Positions 13,701 to 24,211 are shown, counted from the stretch's first letter. The stretch is DNA of 64,000 nt from Rhineura floridana (GCF_030035675.1 NC_084491.1:28747801-28811800), one strand, 5' to 3'. Program-made: numbers and translations. The notes: generated by a model from the letters alone, not told the origin.

Positions 13701-16533
13701 ACCTACTAAGTCTTAATATATGGTATCCATATATTGTGATGCTTAGATTTGTGAGAGGTGGGGTGCACACAATTCACTGTGGAGTTAAAGACAGGCGTTT
13801 TTGTCCTACTCTGTTGCCACACATGACAAACCTAAGCATCTTAGTCATCTAAATCAGAGGTGCAGAACCTGTGGCCCGCCTGATGCTGTTGACTCCAGCT
13901 CCTGTCAGCCCCAGCCAATACGGCCAAATGGTTGTGGATGATGACGGATGTAGTTCAGCAACATCTGAAGGGCCACAGGTTCCTGACCCGTTCTAAAGGG
14001 TTACACACCTTCTGCTATCACTCCTTTAAGCTTTGCTAGTAAAACATGATGAACTGATAACATGCCTGCAACTTATTTCCAGAACACCTGCCTTCTTTCA
14101 GAGTTCACCCTCAAAATTCCCCTCTTTTGTGACTCCCTAGAGGGGAGGGGCCATCCCACAGTGAACAGGGCACCTGCTTGTATGCCAGATTTTCCAGGTT
14201 CAGTTCCTGGCATCTCTAGTTGAAAGGATCTTTGATTGCAGGGCTGGGAAAGGGACTTTTTAATGGAGAACTTTGAGAGCCACTGCCAGTTGGACTAAAC
14301 AGTGCCGGGTTAGAAGGAGCAATGGCTTTGAGTGTAAGACAGCTTTATAAATTCATAAGAACTAAAATGAACAGCAGTTCTTATTGTGTTGTAGTCAGAC
14401 TCTGTTCTGCTCGTTTCCCTCTCGGGCTGTAGGAGAATCTAGTATTTGGGTTCTCTCAGTTAAATGCTGGAGTGACTGTCTTTTTTTCTTACACCCCTAG
14501 GTATGTCTATGTCTGGCACTGTCCTGATGGGCCTGGCTTGGAGTGTCCTATGCTAATAGATACCACAGGAGCTTACTTCCGGAGGGAAGGTGTGGGTGGC
14601 AACTACCTTGGAGGCTTAAGCCCTACAGAAGTGAGTTTATCATGGTTTTGTTGGAAGTTGACTCCCAGGGAGCCACACCAGCCCCCTAGAGAGGGAGAAT
14701 GTAGGGATGTTCCTGATGTTGCATTTGTTCACTCACATATAAGGAAGTGATCTTGTAAGAATACTGCAGGGGCAAAATGGTTTGTTCACTGCATATTGAT
14801 TATCATTTAAAAATCATCTAAAATTTTATACAATCTTTAAAGACCTCTAGATGACTCATGTGGTTCTCTGCCTCCCCCCCCCCCATTTTATTACAATAAA
14901 TGGAAGGCTAGGCTTTGAGTGAATGGCTCAAGACCACTCAGTAAGCGTTGTGGCTGAACAGAAGTTTGAACCCAGGGCTTTCTTGGTCAGAATTAAACAC
15001 TAATCATTGCTCTGCGCTGACAGTTCCATTCTTCCCAAAGCCTACCTGAGGATACTGTAGTTTGGAACTTGTCTTTGAGTTGCTCTCCACCTGCTTACTA
15101 GCAGCACCTTTTTAGGAGAGGTTAAAGGTGCAAACAAGGTTTTCAGCTGCTGCCATCCTATATAGGCAGCTCTATTCTCTGATGCCAGAGATTCAGTGTC
15201 TTGCGTTTTCTTCTCAGGAGGAAGAGCCTGATATCAGGGACCTGGAAGTAGATCATGAGTTCTTCCAGGATAAGGTCTGGCCAAAGCTGGCCCACCGGGT
15301 GCCACACTTTGAATCCTTGAAGGTAAAGAAATTTATTGTTTATTAAATTTATATCCCACCCTTCCTCCAGAAGGAGCCCGGGGCGGCAAACAAAAACACT
15401 AAAAACCACTCTAAAACATCTTAAAGACAAAATACTTTAAAACAAATCATCTTCAAATCATATTAAAACAAAGCATCTTTAAAAACATATTTTTTAAAAA
15501 AGCTTTAAAGACATCTACAAAAGTAATTCCAACACAGCCTGGGATAAGGTCTCTACTTAAAAGGCTTGTTGAAAGAGGAAGAAAGGATTGGCTATCTGAA
15601 GAAGGTGGTTAAGGAGCTAACTTGCTCTTTTAAACTTTCTTTTGAAGCCAAGTGCAGATATAAAATTGTCCAGTCAAGCAATCAGGAGCATCTCACAGGC
15701 TCCCCTTCTTCCTATCTCATGCGGTCCTTCTGTCTCTTCCTGTTTTGAGCTAACATGATTACATCTGCATCATTCATCTTTAGGCCCCTCATTGACTTTG
15801 ACTCTGCTGTCATATAAGTTTTGAACTTTGAAAGCTCTACTGGGTGTGTCTGCATGGGCACCTTTTTTGATGAGGTGGGACAAACTAGTGGCCCTCTGCT
15901 GGTATAATCAGTTTCTGCAAGCTATATAACATCAGGGTTTCAACTTACTCCTCTCCTTGTTTGGGTAGGGTGAGTTGATTGCAAAGCCATAGTAACTAAT
16001 GCCGAGCAAGATGTGACTTTTGGGGTCTTATGCTGCCATTGGCATTTCTGTATGTAAAGTATGTAAAAACACTAGGGAAATGTTCACACATTACACTAAA
16101 CCAGATATGGGGAAACGGCAGCACTCCAGATACTGCTAGACTACAACTCCCATCATCCCTGTGCCAAACCATGGTATAGCAAGACAGGTTTGCCCGAGAT
16201 CCTTTGTTAGTCTTGCCTTTGACAGTTCACTGGCTGTGTATGGTGATGAAAAGGAGCTTAATTTTTATCTCTTGACAGGTGAGGAGTTCTTGGGCCGGTT
16301 ATTATGACTACAACACCTTTGACCAGAGCCCTGTGATTGGCTTGCACCCACTAGTGGACAACCTCTTCTTTGCCACAGGCTTCAGTGGACATGGACTACA
16401 GCAATCGCCAGCTGTGGGTCAAGCTATAGCTGAGCTCATTCTTGATGGCCAGTTCATGACCATCAACCTAGACACATTCTCCTTCAAAAGGATCATGAGA
16501 GGGAAGAAGGCTGTAGAGAGGAATATCATCTAA
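1718..16533 (+). CDS. FOXRED1: FOXRED1: FAD-dependent oxidoreductase domain-containing protein 1, complete, 11 exons
   Basis: Mitochondrial assembly factor for respiratory complex I, of the D-amino-acid-oxidase flavoprotein family. Exons: 1718-1850, 4285-4505, 5056-5166, 6276-6394, 7404-7498, 8279-8380, 12401-12477, 13501-13661, 14501-14630, 15218-15322, 16279-16533; total 1509 nt, 502 codons plus stop. All introns are GT-AG and all phases join in frame; the exon 1 donor (AAG then GTGCGG) is the weakest but gives the phase exon 2 needs. The start ATG opens [15 protein letters not shown], an Arg-rich presequence without acidic residues, fitting mitochondrial import. The FAD-binding Rossmann motif VIVGGGVIG is near residues 83-91, followed by VVVVEKD near 110-116. 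Other conserved blocks are [31 protein letters not shown]-like [20 protein letters not shown] (425-434) and [11 protein letters not shown] near the C-terminus; the ending RNII resembles the human end NNII. The human protein is 486 residues from memory. Confidence 0.95.
1975..2085 (+). repeat. 3' part of a tRNA-derived SINE (remnant)
   Basis: CACAGGGCTGTTGTGAGGAT followed by a GTAAGCCATCCTGAG-like block and an A-rich end resembles the 3' half of the tRNA-derived SINE seen at 60705-60895. The 5' head is not recognisable. Confidence 0.4.
2590..2966 (+). repeat. tRNA-derived SINE with BovB-like tail (Sauria-like)
   Basis: A B-box-like GTTCAAATCCC occurs near 2623-2633, and the 3' end (about 2880-2966) carries ATACCGCTTACCATGAAAAC, then GCCATAAGTCCGGATTGACT and TGAAGGCAG, the same tail as the BovB 3' end at 41090-41130. 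The middle is longer than in the two minus-strand Sauria copies, so this is a variant or a composite. Confidence 0.6.
3189..3282. repeat. Short fold-back repeat (about 90 bp)
   Basis: GCTGCAATCCAATATGC at the left is mirrored by GCATGTATTGGATTGC at the right, with GGGAGTAAGTCCCAGTGAAC inside. Related copies lie near 20640, 22665 and 24357. Superfamily not determined. Confidence 0.6.
3855..4080. mobile_element. Fold-back DNA element (MITE), family B
   Basis: The ends are inverted: GGTCACATCC at 3855-3864 and GGATGTGACC at 4071-4080, with CATACATTTAAAGCA mirrored by TGCTTTAAATGTAAGG just inside. No coding capacity. A second copy with the same ends is at 59023-59188, and a partial one near 52248-52330. 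Superfamily unresolved; no secure target duplication seen. Confidence 0.7.
4625..4815 (+). repeat. tRNA-derived SINE, diverged
   Basis: B-box-like GGTTCAAATTC near 4667-4677 followed by a GCTCAGCTATGAAG block, as in the copy at 60705-60895, and an end resembling CCTTGGAGGCAAGG. It lies in FOXRED1 intron 2. Diverged. Confidence 0.45.
5167..6275 (+). other. FOXRED1 intron 3
   Basis: Mostly unique sequence, with a probable diverged plus-strand SINE at about 5995-6175 (CAGTTCAGATCTTG as a weak B box, later a GGAGATAACCGTAATGGCCC block). No exon missed, because exons 3 and 4 join in phase. Confidence 0.6.
6395..8278 (+). other. FOXRED1 introns 4 and 5 (around exon 5 at 7404-7498)
   Basis: Mostly unique AT-rich sequence. 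A short L2-type 3' end (GGGAGGAAGGGCGGGATATA) sits at about 6665-6700. Nothing else recognised. Confidence 0.6.
8381..12400 (+). other. FOXRED1 intron 6
   Basis: The largest FOXRED1 intron. It holds the minus-strand CR1 fragment (9640-10835), a possible fold-back copy at about 11625-11722, and otherwise sequence I do not recognise. The acceptor ends in a pure C run (12388-12398) directly before AG. Confidence 0.7.
9640..10835 (-). mobile_element. CR1 LINE fragment (reverse transcriptase to 3' part), antisense in FOXRED1 intron 6
   Basis: Minus-strand translation in several frames shows a decayed CR1 reverse transcriptase: [32 protein letters not shown], then [19 protein letters not shown] and [20 protein letters not shown]. 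The expected catalytic ADD is replaced (FSGDTKL), and frames shift several times, so it is inactive. The 5' part (endonuclease and ORF1) is missing. The 3' limit is uncertain. It differs from the CR1 at 28243-32653 and belongs to another subfamily. Confidence 0.85.
12478..13500 (+). other. FOXRED1 intron 7
   Basis: Contains a fold-back hAT-like MITE at about 12820-12960; the rest is unique sequence. Exons 7 and 8 join at phase 0. Confidence 0.6.
12820..12960. repeat. Palindromic hAT-like MITE in FOXRED1 intron 7
   Basis: Left arm GGGAACCGGTGGCTCACTAG with GGGCTACAACTCCCGTCATC is mirrored by GGGAATTGTAGTCCAGCAAC and GGTCCACAGGTTCCCCATCC. Same family as 46790-46927. Confidence 0.8.
13855..13992. 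repeat. Palindromic hAT-like MITE in FOXRED1 intron 8
   Basis: GCAGAACCTGTGGCCCGCCT at the left and GAAGGGCCACAGGTTCCTGA at the right, with a CAGCCCCAGCCAATACGGCC centre. Same fold-back family as 46790-46927. Confidence 0.75.
14165..14330 (+). repeat. tRNA-derived SINE remnant in FOXRED1 intron 8
   Basis: CAGGTTCAGTTCCTGGCATC (B-box region) followed by GAGAGCCACTGCCAGTTGGA and CTAAACAGTGCCGGGTTAGA match the order in the copy at 46655-46990 and, reversed, 43190-43368. Diverged. Confidence 0.5.
15330..15600 (-). mobile_element. L2 LINE 3' end, antisense, starting about 8 bp after the FOXRED1 exon 10 donor
   Basis: TTTATATCCCACCCTTCCTC followed by GAGCCCGGGGCGGCAAAC is the reverse complement of the L2 3' end seen at about 51940-52013, and the A/T-rich block beyond matches the same subfamily. 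Only the 3' untranslated part is present. Confidence 0.7.
16100..16170. repeat. Half of a palindromic hAT-like MITE
   Basis: GCACTCCAGATACTGCTAGA and CTACAACTCCCATCATCCC match the left arm of the fold-back family; the right arm is missing. It lies in FOXRED1 intron 10. Confidence 0.55.
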
Positions 16534-16838
16534 ATGCATTAGAGATCAGGAAATCTATATTGATGGTGAGTCCCAGCTCCTTCACTCTCCCCTCCTTTCT
16601 TTCCCTGGTTAATGACTGTATGCCCACACGCTATTTTGTGAAGACTGCTTTGTTTTACACCCAGCATTTCTGTTCTACTCCTACAAGCATTGCATTGTAC
16701 AGCTTCACTTCATTTGGATTGGCCTTGTACAGGAGAAATTCCCAGTGTAGGATTGCCACCCCTCCATTTTTCACTCCTGTGGTGATTGAAGATCCATGTT
16801 CAGTATAGCTGTTATCAAGACACTCTGAATCAGCTTTC

Positions 16839-16957
16839 CTCAGCCTGGTGCCCTCCACTGCTCTGGACTACAGCTCCCATCAGCTCCAATCAGAATGGCT
16901 GTCTTAGCTGGGGCTGATGGGAATTGTAGCTCAAAACACTTGGAAGGCACTAGGTTG
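16839..16957. repeat. Palindromic hAT-like MITE
   Basis: CTACAGCTCCCATCAGCTCC is mirrored by GGGCTGATGGGAATTGTAGC; the outer arms carry GGTGCCCTCCA and TTGGAAGGCACTAG. Same fold-back family. An L2-like end (GGAAGGAAGGGCAGGATATA) follows at about 16965. Confidence 0.7.
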
Positions 16958-17142
16958 GGTCCTTCTGGAAGGAAGGGCAGGATATAAATTTCATAAATAA
17001 AAATAAATAAATCCAGAAATGGCTAGGTGGTGATCATAGTTGTTAGCTCTGTTTGCCATTCTCTGCCCACTTCTTCTATGCTGTCTCTTACCTCGCTGCT
17101 GCTGGTGTTTGTGCCTGCTGTCACTTTGTCTACCTGAGGCAG

Positions 17143-17265
17143 CTGTGGGGAACCTTTGGCTCCCCAGATGTTGCTGAGCTTACAACTCCCGTCAGTCCCA
17201 GCGAGCATGGCCAGGTCTGACAGGAGTTGTCGTTCAGCAACGCATAGTAGGCTACAAAGGTCCCA
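17143..17265. repeat. Palindromic hAT-like MITE
   Basis: GTGGGGAACCTTTGGCTCCC with TTACAACTCCCGTCAGTCCC is mirrored by GACAGGAGTTGTCGTTCAGC and GCTACAAAGGTCCCACAC. Same fold-back family. Confidence 0.7.
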
Positions 17266-17658
17266 CACACTTGACCTGGATTCTCCTACTGTTCTGCTTG
17301 AGTACTTGGAAGTCTAGTCAGAGAGGAACCACACCAGCATGCATCCTGGGCAAGTCAAGTGAGTGCAGAAAAAGGGTATATAATGCTCAAGCGGATGTGT
17401 TCTCTTTCTCAGCCAAGTTGTCTCTCTCTCCTTCAAGCTGAATACGGGCTAAAAGCACGAGTCATTCTGCAGTCCACTGCTCTGTGTGCAACCACAGCTA
17501 TCCAGATGCCTCTGGGAAACCTAGAAGTAATGTGTTAAAGCAACAACTTTCCCCACCCCCCAAACTCTAGTGTATCCCTGGCATCTGATATTAAGGTGTA
17601 CTGCCTCTGAAGCTGCAGGTTCTATTCTAGCCAATAGCTATTGATAGACCAGTACTCT

Positions 17659-17889
17659 GAAATGGAAATGGACTGCCTTCAAGTTGATCCTGACTTACGG
17701 TGACCCTACGAATAGGGTTTTCATGGTAAGCGGCATTCAGAGTGGGTTTACCATTGCCTTCCTCTGAGGCTGAGAGGCAGTGACTGGCCCAAGGTCACCC
17801 AGTGAGCTTCATGGCTATGTGGGGACTCGAACCCTGGTCTCCCAGCTCGTAGTCCAGCACTCTAACCACTACACCACACTGGTGCCCTT
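17659..17889 (-). mobile_element. Sauria-type SINE (tRNA head, BovB-like tail), with a 12-bp target duplication
   Basis: Read on the minus strand it begins with a tRNA-like head with A-box GTGTAGTGGTTAGAGTGCTG and B-box GGTTCGAGTCC, passes through CCTTGGGCCAGTCACTGCC, and ends with the BovB-like tail that includes CGTAAGTCAGGATCAACTTG. It is flanked by identical GACCAGTACTCT at 17647-17658 and 17890-17901, a perfect 12-bp target-site duplication from LINE-driven insertion. Confidence 0.93.
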
Positions 17890-20639
17890 GACCAGTACTC
17901 TAATCCTTTTTTTAAAAAAGCATCTAGCATGGGGTTTTTAATAGCCCCTGGGCAAGTAACTGCCATTGGGACAAAGATAGGGTTTGGGGGCCCAGAGATG
18001 GAGCCACAGCTCTCCTCTTCCTTACAGCTGATGGGCATAGTAAAAATTCTTCCATTTCAGAATTTGACTCAGAAAACTTGATATTGCTGCATCAATCACT
18101 ACTTGGCAGTGCGTGGAGTGAAGCAAGTACTGTGAATGATTGAGCCTTCATGCTGATGAAATAAAGGCACCAGTACAAGTTGATTTGTTTTATGTCCATT
18201 TCCACATCAGCAATCAAAATTGGCTAAGAAAGCTTCAGAAAAGTAGTATGTTCAATAGGAATACAAATAGTACGGAACATCGTATATGAAACTATTATTA
18301 TTAGCTGGTTTCCTCACAGATGTGACCCAAAGCAATTTACATCAATAACTATAACTCTGCACCTGGGTAAACAACACTTTGACTTCATAATGCCTAGGTG
18401 ACAGAGTGGCTTATCACACATTAAAATGATGTAATTTATTTCTGTAACTGCTTGGTAACTTGTCAAGTTGGTTTTTCTGCTGAAGAATCCAAAGTTAAGG
18501 TTAGTTTCTCTTTCACTTCGCAGTACCAACCACAAAGTTCCTTAACTGGAATGTGCCACCATGGACACTGGTGTGAGACACACACAATCTTAGATGATCA
18601 GAGTGTAAAGGGATCTACTGACTGAATCTAACGTGCTTGAGATTCTTGTTATATAAGCTAAGAATTGTATTGACATGGCACATGGCCCTAAAGTACCAAG
18701 GTCTGAACAGTTAAGTTTTGGACAATAATGTTTTTATTCTCTTATAGGGGGAAGCTGCCTTCCCTTTCCATCTGGCCACTGATTAACACCAGTCAGTTGC
18801 AACCTTGAATTTACCTGATGTGGTGCAATGAGGTGGAATTTAGGTTCAATGGGTCCTTGGATTCAGACTTTTTTCCCCAATAGTTGGCAAAACCTCACAA
18901 TGAAGCGCTGAAAGTGGCACAGCATTTCTTCAAGACAGAGAAGTGCAGCTTGGTCTTGTTCTTCTGCTGTTGGACTTCCTGAAATGGATCCCTTTGCCTT
19001 CTGCTATGGTTAAAATTGATCATTTGTGGAGAGGAGATCTCTTGCTGAACTGCCAACTGATTATTTTGTAGCCTCACAAAGGGTTTTTCCCTCACAAAAG
19101 TACTTAGAATTATAGCTTGAAGTGGAGGAACTGAACTTTTTATCATCCTTATCCCAGAAATCAAGCTGGCTTCTTATTGTTTTTATATACCCTTTTTTAT
19201 TTGTAGCAGCATTGTAGGAAAAAATAAGTTGGCTTTTATAGTTGCAGGTGGAATAGGAAAGGCGGCCTATTTTTAAACAGATTTTTAACAGCCCAGCCAC
19301 TAAACCACCATTGATCCACCAAGAATTTCAGCTTTTCCTCTAGCTACAGTGAGTGTGTTCTGAATTCTAGAACTTACTGAAAGACTACTTCCTTCCCTAC
19401 AGACTAGGGTTTCCAGGTCTCTGGTTTTCACCCAGAGACTCTGTTTTTGGAGGGACTTCTCTGGGTGAGTCACCCATTCTCCAAACTCTTAGCTTTCATT
19501 TAAAACAAATTAAGTTCCTGGGTGTTCTGGTTCAAGAGAGATGCACCAAAATGTCAGCTGCCACCCCCCCCGCAAATTCTTCTGGTGGTGGCTGCTCTAA
19601 TTCCTGCCCTTTCAGGTTTTTAGCCAATAAGAAGTCAAGGTTTTGATTGACAAGGGATTTGTTAACCTCCAGGCAATAGCTAAAAAACAGCTTTCTTTTC
19701 CTGCTTGTCTACACATCAGGAATCCAGTAAAATTATAGCTTTTAGCAGCATCAAATTTTTCTGTGTTGCAGATCTAGAACAGAAGATTACAGCAGGATCT
19801 TGGTAGGCATGCACAGTAAAGAATTTCTGTTATGATGATGATAAAAGTGTAAATAGGGTTTTTAAAATTACTTACGAAATAGTGTATTATACATTTTATC
19901 TTTCAAATTTTTGAACAGAAATTTTAAAGTGTACATGCTGCAGCTTATGATGCCATTACAATGTGGTATACTTGTCTAATTATTTTATTATTTGATTTAT
20001 ATCCCGCCCTTCCTCCCAGCAGAAGCCCAGGACTTGTAAGGAGTCAAACAAGTTTAAATTTTCATGGGCTGTGGAAGAGGGCAGTTTCTTTGTCTAATTC
20101 ATAGCCCGTTCTGAAAATCTTCTCAATATGAAGCTTTAATCCTGTACTCACTTTTCTGGGAGTAAAGCTGCAATGCTAATCCCACATACCTGGGAGTAAA
20201 CCCCAATGAATTTGCAGGACTTAGTTTTGAGTAGACATGGTTAGGACTGTGCTGTAAATCAGTGGGAGTTTTGAGTGAACACAGCAAAGAATTGTTGTAA
20301 ATCTTCCCTGTTCTTTTTCCAAGCAGTTAGGCAGCTTACTTAGGTGTCACTGCTTTTATCTGGTAGGAAACTAATGATTTTTTTTTTTTTTTTAAAGGGT
20401 TCTGCAATGACCAACTAGTTTTGACAATAAACTATTATATGGGGTCTATATAGTTTTAAATCTCCAGTGTGTGGATATATGGAATCTTTCCAACAACCCT
20501 GTAAGGTAGGGTTAGAAATCAAGCAGCTCACAACAAGAAATAAATCCATTTAAAATCCAATAACCATAAAGCAGATGCAAAATGGCTTAAAGTGGCATGA
20601 TTTTGAATTCTGGGTTGTGTGAATAAAGTTCCTTATCAC

Positions 20640-20740
20640 TTGAGGTTGCAGTCCTGTGCATGCTTCCCTGTTTGAGGAAGCCCCATTCTACACACTGGGA
20701 CTTGCTTCTGAGTAAACATGCATAGGATTGCACTGTAAAT
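20640..20740. repeat. Short fold-back repeat (about 95 bp)
   Basis: GGTTGCAGTCCTGTGCATGC on the left is mirrored by GCATAGGATTGCACTGTAAA on the right, with CTTCTGAGTAAACAT inside. Same family as 3189-3282 and 24357-24448. Confidence 0.6.
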
Positions 20741-21299
20741 TTACAGGTTGTATAAACAAACATCTTTGACGTTCATGCTTATACAAATATTTCTTCATTC
20801 TGTCCCTTGTGCAGCACTTCCCAAGGATGCAACAACTAGCTGATTGTGTACAGCTGATTGTGATGCTGCCCTGGGCTCCTGCGGGGAGGAAGGGCGGGAT
20901 ATAAATCAATAATAATAATAGAGCTTCCCAAATGCCCAACAAAGTGCTGATAGATGTCAATCACTTGACATAATTATGACATCAGATCACTGACTGGTGT
21001 GTGGTTCTGCCCACCTGTCAAAGTTGGCCCACAGGGCTGGGTGAGGATAAAGCTCTGGCCCACCAGGCCAAAGAGATTTCCCACCTCCTGCCATATGCCA
21101 GTGTTGTCCTCAGATGCCCGATCTGAAATTCTGAGATAAAGCAAGGCCCTGTCTGCACTATTCATTTAAAGTAGTGTAATACCACTTTAAATGGTCTTGG
21201 CTTCCCCCAAAGAAGTTCAGAAACATCAGGAGGGCCAAGGTTCTTCAGACCTGGTCATGTCCATCTGTCTCAGTATTCTTGCTGGAAATATGTCTCTCC

Positions 21300-21415
21300 A
21301 GCCAGAGAAGGGTCTTTACCATTACTTGCTGCCTGGTTCTTTAAACTGGAGATCGAAGGGACTGAATCTGCATGCAAAGTACGTGCTCTGCCAATTGAGC
21401 TATCGTCCTTCCCTC
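21300..21415 (-). repeat. tRNA-derived SINE head, antisense
   Basis: On the minus strand GATAGCTCAATTGGCAGAGC (A-box-like) then TTTGCATGCAGATTCAGTCC. It has a tRNA-like A box but the B box is eroded, so it is not a tRNA gene. Confidence 0.5.
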
Positions 21416-21944
21416 TTGCACAGTGGCCTTGAACAATGGAGTAGGAAAAGAAAATGTTCATTATTGACGTCTTCTAATTATCGTGTCCCCATCATTTGTC
21501 CCTGGCACAACCACCCCATAAAAAGCTATTCAACTTTCTGCAGAAATTATTTACAAATGGTCCCTTAGTCCTCACTGATGCATTTGGAAAATTGGCTCAT
21601 AAGGTACTTGCCTTGAGTTCTGTTCTTGAGGCTCTCATCCAGATCGCTTAGAGATTCAAATAGAAGCTGCCAGCTTTTGACACTGACCCGCACGTTCTTT
21701 GGGAACCAGGGATCAAGGATGAAGATAGGCTAGACCTTCACACTGTCCTTCATTGCTGCTGGCAGGGCAGGGTTATCATGGAGGCGAAGTTAGGTGTCAT
21801 CTTAAAAACCTCTCTATTTTCTCTCACTTTGTATTAGGGGCAGTGTCTAAGCAGAAAAAATCTAAGTGGAAACAGAAGACTTCTTTCGTTTTTTCACAAA
21901 ATAAATCTTGTAGAGACAGTGGTAAATAACCTATGCCGAAAAGC

Positions 21945-22080
21945 ACGCCTGAGGAACCTGTGGTCCCCAGATGTTGCTGGACTCCAACTCCTATCAACCC
22001 CAACCACTGGCCATGCTGGCTGGGCCTGATGGGAGTTGGCGTCCACCAATATCTGGAGGTCTAAAGGTTTCCCATCCTTG
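21945..22080. repeat. Palindromic hAT-like MITE
   Basis: GAGGAACCTGTGGTCCCCAG with GGACTCCAACTCCTATCAAC is mirrored by GGGAGTTGGCGTCCACCAAT and CTAAAGGTTTCCCATCCTTG. Same fold-back family as 46790-46927. Confidence 0.75.
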
Positions 22081-22664
22081 CCAAAGTCTCGCCACTCAAC
22101 CCCTCACTAAATCAATGGTTAGGAAAATACATTGATAAAAATTTGAGAGATCTTTCAGATGGGGAGACTCAATGACACAATCAGTTAAAGAGATCTGCAG
22201 CGAACTCCAGGTTCCTGGCCAACTTTTCCCCTTCCTTCCCTTGTCAAATTTAGCCATGTATTAGCATTGCACCTGCACTGACATCAATCATAGCAAATGT
22301 CAACCAGTCTGCCTCCTAACTGGGATTTCAAATTTGATGCAACCCTTGGTTTCAAATGAATCCTGGTCAACAGAAACTATGGTTAGCATTTGCTCAGGGT
22401 TGCTGGTTGACTTTGCCCATGTTCACAATCTCAGTGGATATTCCCTACAGTTTCAGTTAATGCTTGTGGATGAATCTGCAAGTTCAGGTCTGTGTTTGTT
22501 GTGAGCACAAAACTGAGGCAATAACTATTTCTGATTAACATCAAGCACAAGGTCATGTTATCCCCATATAGTAAAAAAAAAAAAAGATGTGGAAGCTAAG
22601 CAGATTCTATAATAAAGTGCTCCTTCAAGACCAGACTTGAGTGTGTTTTCTTCCAAATAAGTAA

Positions 22665-22745
22665 CAGTGCAATCCTGTAGAATACCGAGAAGTGCATGTC
22701 ATTGAGTTCAATGGGGCTTACTCCCAGTTATTTTGCACTACTTTG
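22665..22745. repeat. Short fold-back repeat, diverged
   Basis: GTGCAATCCTGTAGAATACC and TTCAATGGGGCTTACTCCCA match the inner parts of the 90-bp fold-back family. Confidence 0.5.
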
Positions 22746-22841
22746 AAATACGAGAGTGTTTTTAACACATACATAGAGCAGCTTCACCTTTAAATAAGCT
22801 TTAAATTTCAACCACGGTTGCATGTGAGCAATACTTTCGCG

Positions 22842-22945
22842 TTGTTGTTATGTGCCTTCAAGTCAATTATGACTTATGGCGACCCTATGAACCAGTGACC
22901 TCCAATAGCATCTGTCATAAACCACCCTATTCAGATCTTGTAAAT
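22842..22945 (-). mobile_element. BovB LINE 3' end, antisense
   Basis: GTTGTTGTTATGTGCCTTCA then AGTCAATTATGACTTATGGC and, further on, CCTATTCAGATCTTGTAAAT is the reverse complement of the BovB 3' end at 41040-41130. Confidence 0.8.
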
Positions 22946-23346
22946 TCATTTTTGCATTACAGATTTTACAATTTAATATAAGCCTGGCTTAGACCAATGA
23001 ACAAACAATGCCGATATATGCATCTGCACACAACAGCCTACAAGCTTCAACCTTTGTGCAGTTGGATTCACAGGTATGGACCTCAAATTCATTATTAGAA
23101 CCACATTTCAAGACCGGGCACCACCTCAGCTCGCAGGGAGGCGATTGTGCAGATATTCAACCACACACAAACTTGCACTCTTAGCAAACTGTTGCCAGCC
23201 CACATTTGGTGTGTTTCTGAAGGCATGCAACACCTCAGTCTTAGGTAACCACTAAAGTGATGCACAGATCAATGTCACACAGATCTGCTGCCTCTGCTGC
23301 CACACCACCACCCTCAATTGTGTGAATCATTTCTCTCATTTCCACA

Positions 23347-23512
23347 AGTTCATAAGAACATCCTTATTGGATCAGGTCAATGTCCCATCTAGTTCAGCAT
23401 CCTGTTCTCACAGTGACCAGCCAGGTGCTAATGGGAAGCCCGCAAGCAGGACCTGAGCACAAGCACTCCCCTTCTGCAGTTTCCAACAACTGGTATTCAG
23501 AAGCCTACTGCC
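23347..23512 (-). mobile_element. CR1 LINE 3' end, antisense
   Basis: Reverse complement carries CAGGTCCTGCTTGCGGGCTT, GAGAACAGGATGCTGAACTA and GATGGGACATTGACCTGATC, the same order as the 3' end of the CR1 at 32530-32650. Confidence 0.8.
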
Positions 23513-23599
23513 TCCAAAATCTTGTTTTTATTTGACACTTGCATAGCAGAAGCTCAGAACTATTCTACACATTACACTTACAAATACACAGTTTCCTTA

Positions 23600-23745
23600 T
23601 ACCCAGTCAGGCCACTGGTCTGTCTAGATGAATATTATCCATGCTGATTAGCAGTGAATCTCCAGGGTTTCAGACAGAAGTCTTGGACCTGAAAGACCTT
23701 CAGTGAGCAAAGTGTGTGCTTTACCACAGAGCTAAGCACCCCCCC
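23600..23745 (-). repeat. tRNA-derived SINE, antisense
   Basis: Minus strand: TTAGCTCTGTGGTAAAGCAC (A-box-like) and, toward its 3' end, CATCTAGACAGACCAGTGGC. Same SINE type as 43190-43368; diverged. Confidence 0.5.
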
Positions 23746-23918
23746 CTTTTGAAAGGGCAAGGTAGCAAAATTCAGGATATGTGACCTCAGACCACAAGGG
23801 TGGAGGGAAGCACAATTTTAATACTCCCCTGCTTTTAAAAAAAATCCCATAAGACAAAATCTAGCACAGCAGGAAGTAGCCTACCCCCTCAGATCTGTAA
23901 TTCCCAGTACCCTAAAAC

Positions 23919-24211
23919 CAGCAGTGTAGTGGCAAATTCAGAAGTGCAGGGTCCCTTCATGATAGTCAGCTACTACCACCACCCCTTTTTTGATGCTGGA
24001 TTGACGATAAGATCCTTGTTAATGCCTTCTGCCATAACAAGAGTCTCTAGGAGCCAATATGCATGAATGGGGAGACTGTTAGCTACTGAAAAGAGCCTTC
24101 TCAATGGCTAACACACCCCTTTCATGCTTATTGGCACATAGGATGCTGGAGCCTTGGGACCCTGCTCCCAAAAAGATAAGGGGTCAAAGACCTTGGATAA
24201 CTACATCCCTG
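23919..24211. mobile_element. Non-autonomous hAT-like element, 293 bp, perfect 8-bp target duplication
   Basis: It starts CAGCAGTGTAGTGG and ends CTACATCCCTG, partly inverted termini that begin with CAG as in hAT elements. It is flanked by identical CCTAAAAC at 23911-23918 and 24212-24219. The interior (GCATGAATGGGGAG, then CTTTCATGCTTATTGGC) matches the 399-bp element at 61516-61914 in reverse orientation. No coding capacity. Confidence 0.85.

Larger units (their letters stand above)
16534..18165 (+). other. FOXRED1 3' flank, possible 3' UTR
   Basis: No exon beyond the stop. AATAAA occurs at 16996-17001 (inside an L2-like A-rich tail, so doubtful) and at 18160-18165, the latter followed by a T/GT-rich stretch, which makes it the more plausible poly(A) signal. 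If it is used, the 3' UTR is about 1.6 kb and includes two fold-back MITEs and a Sauria SINE. Confidence 0.35.
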
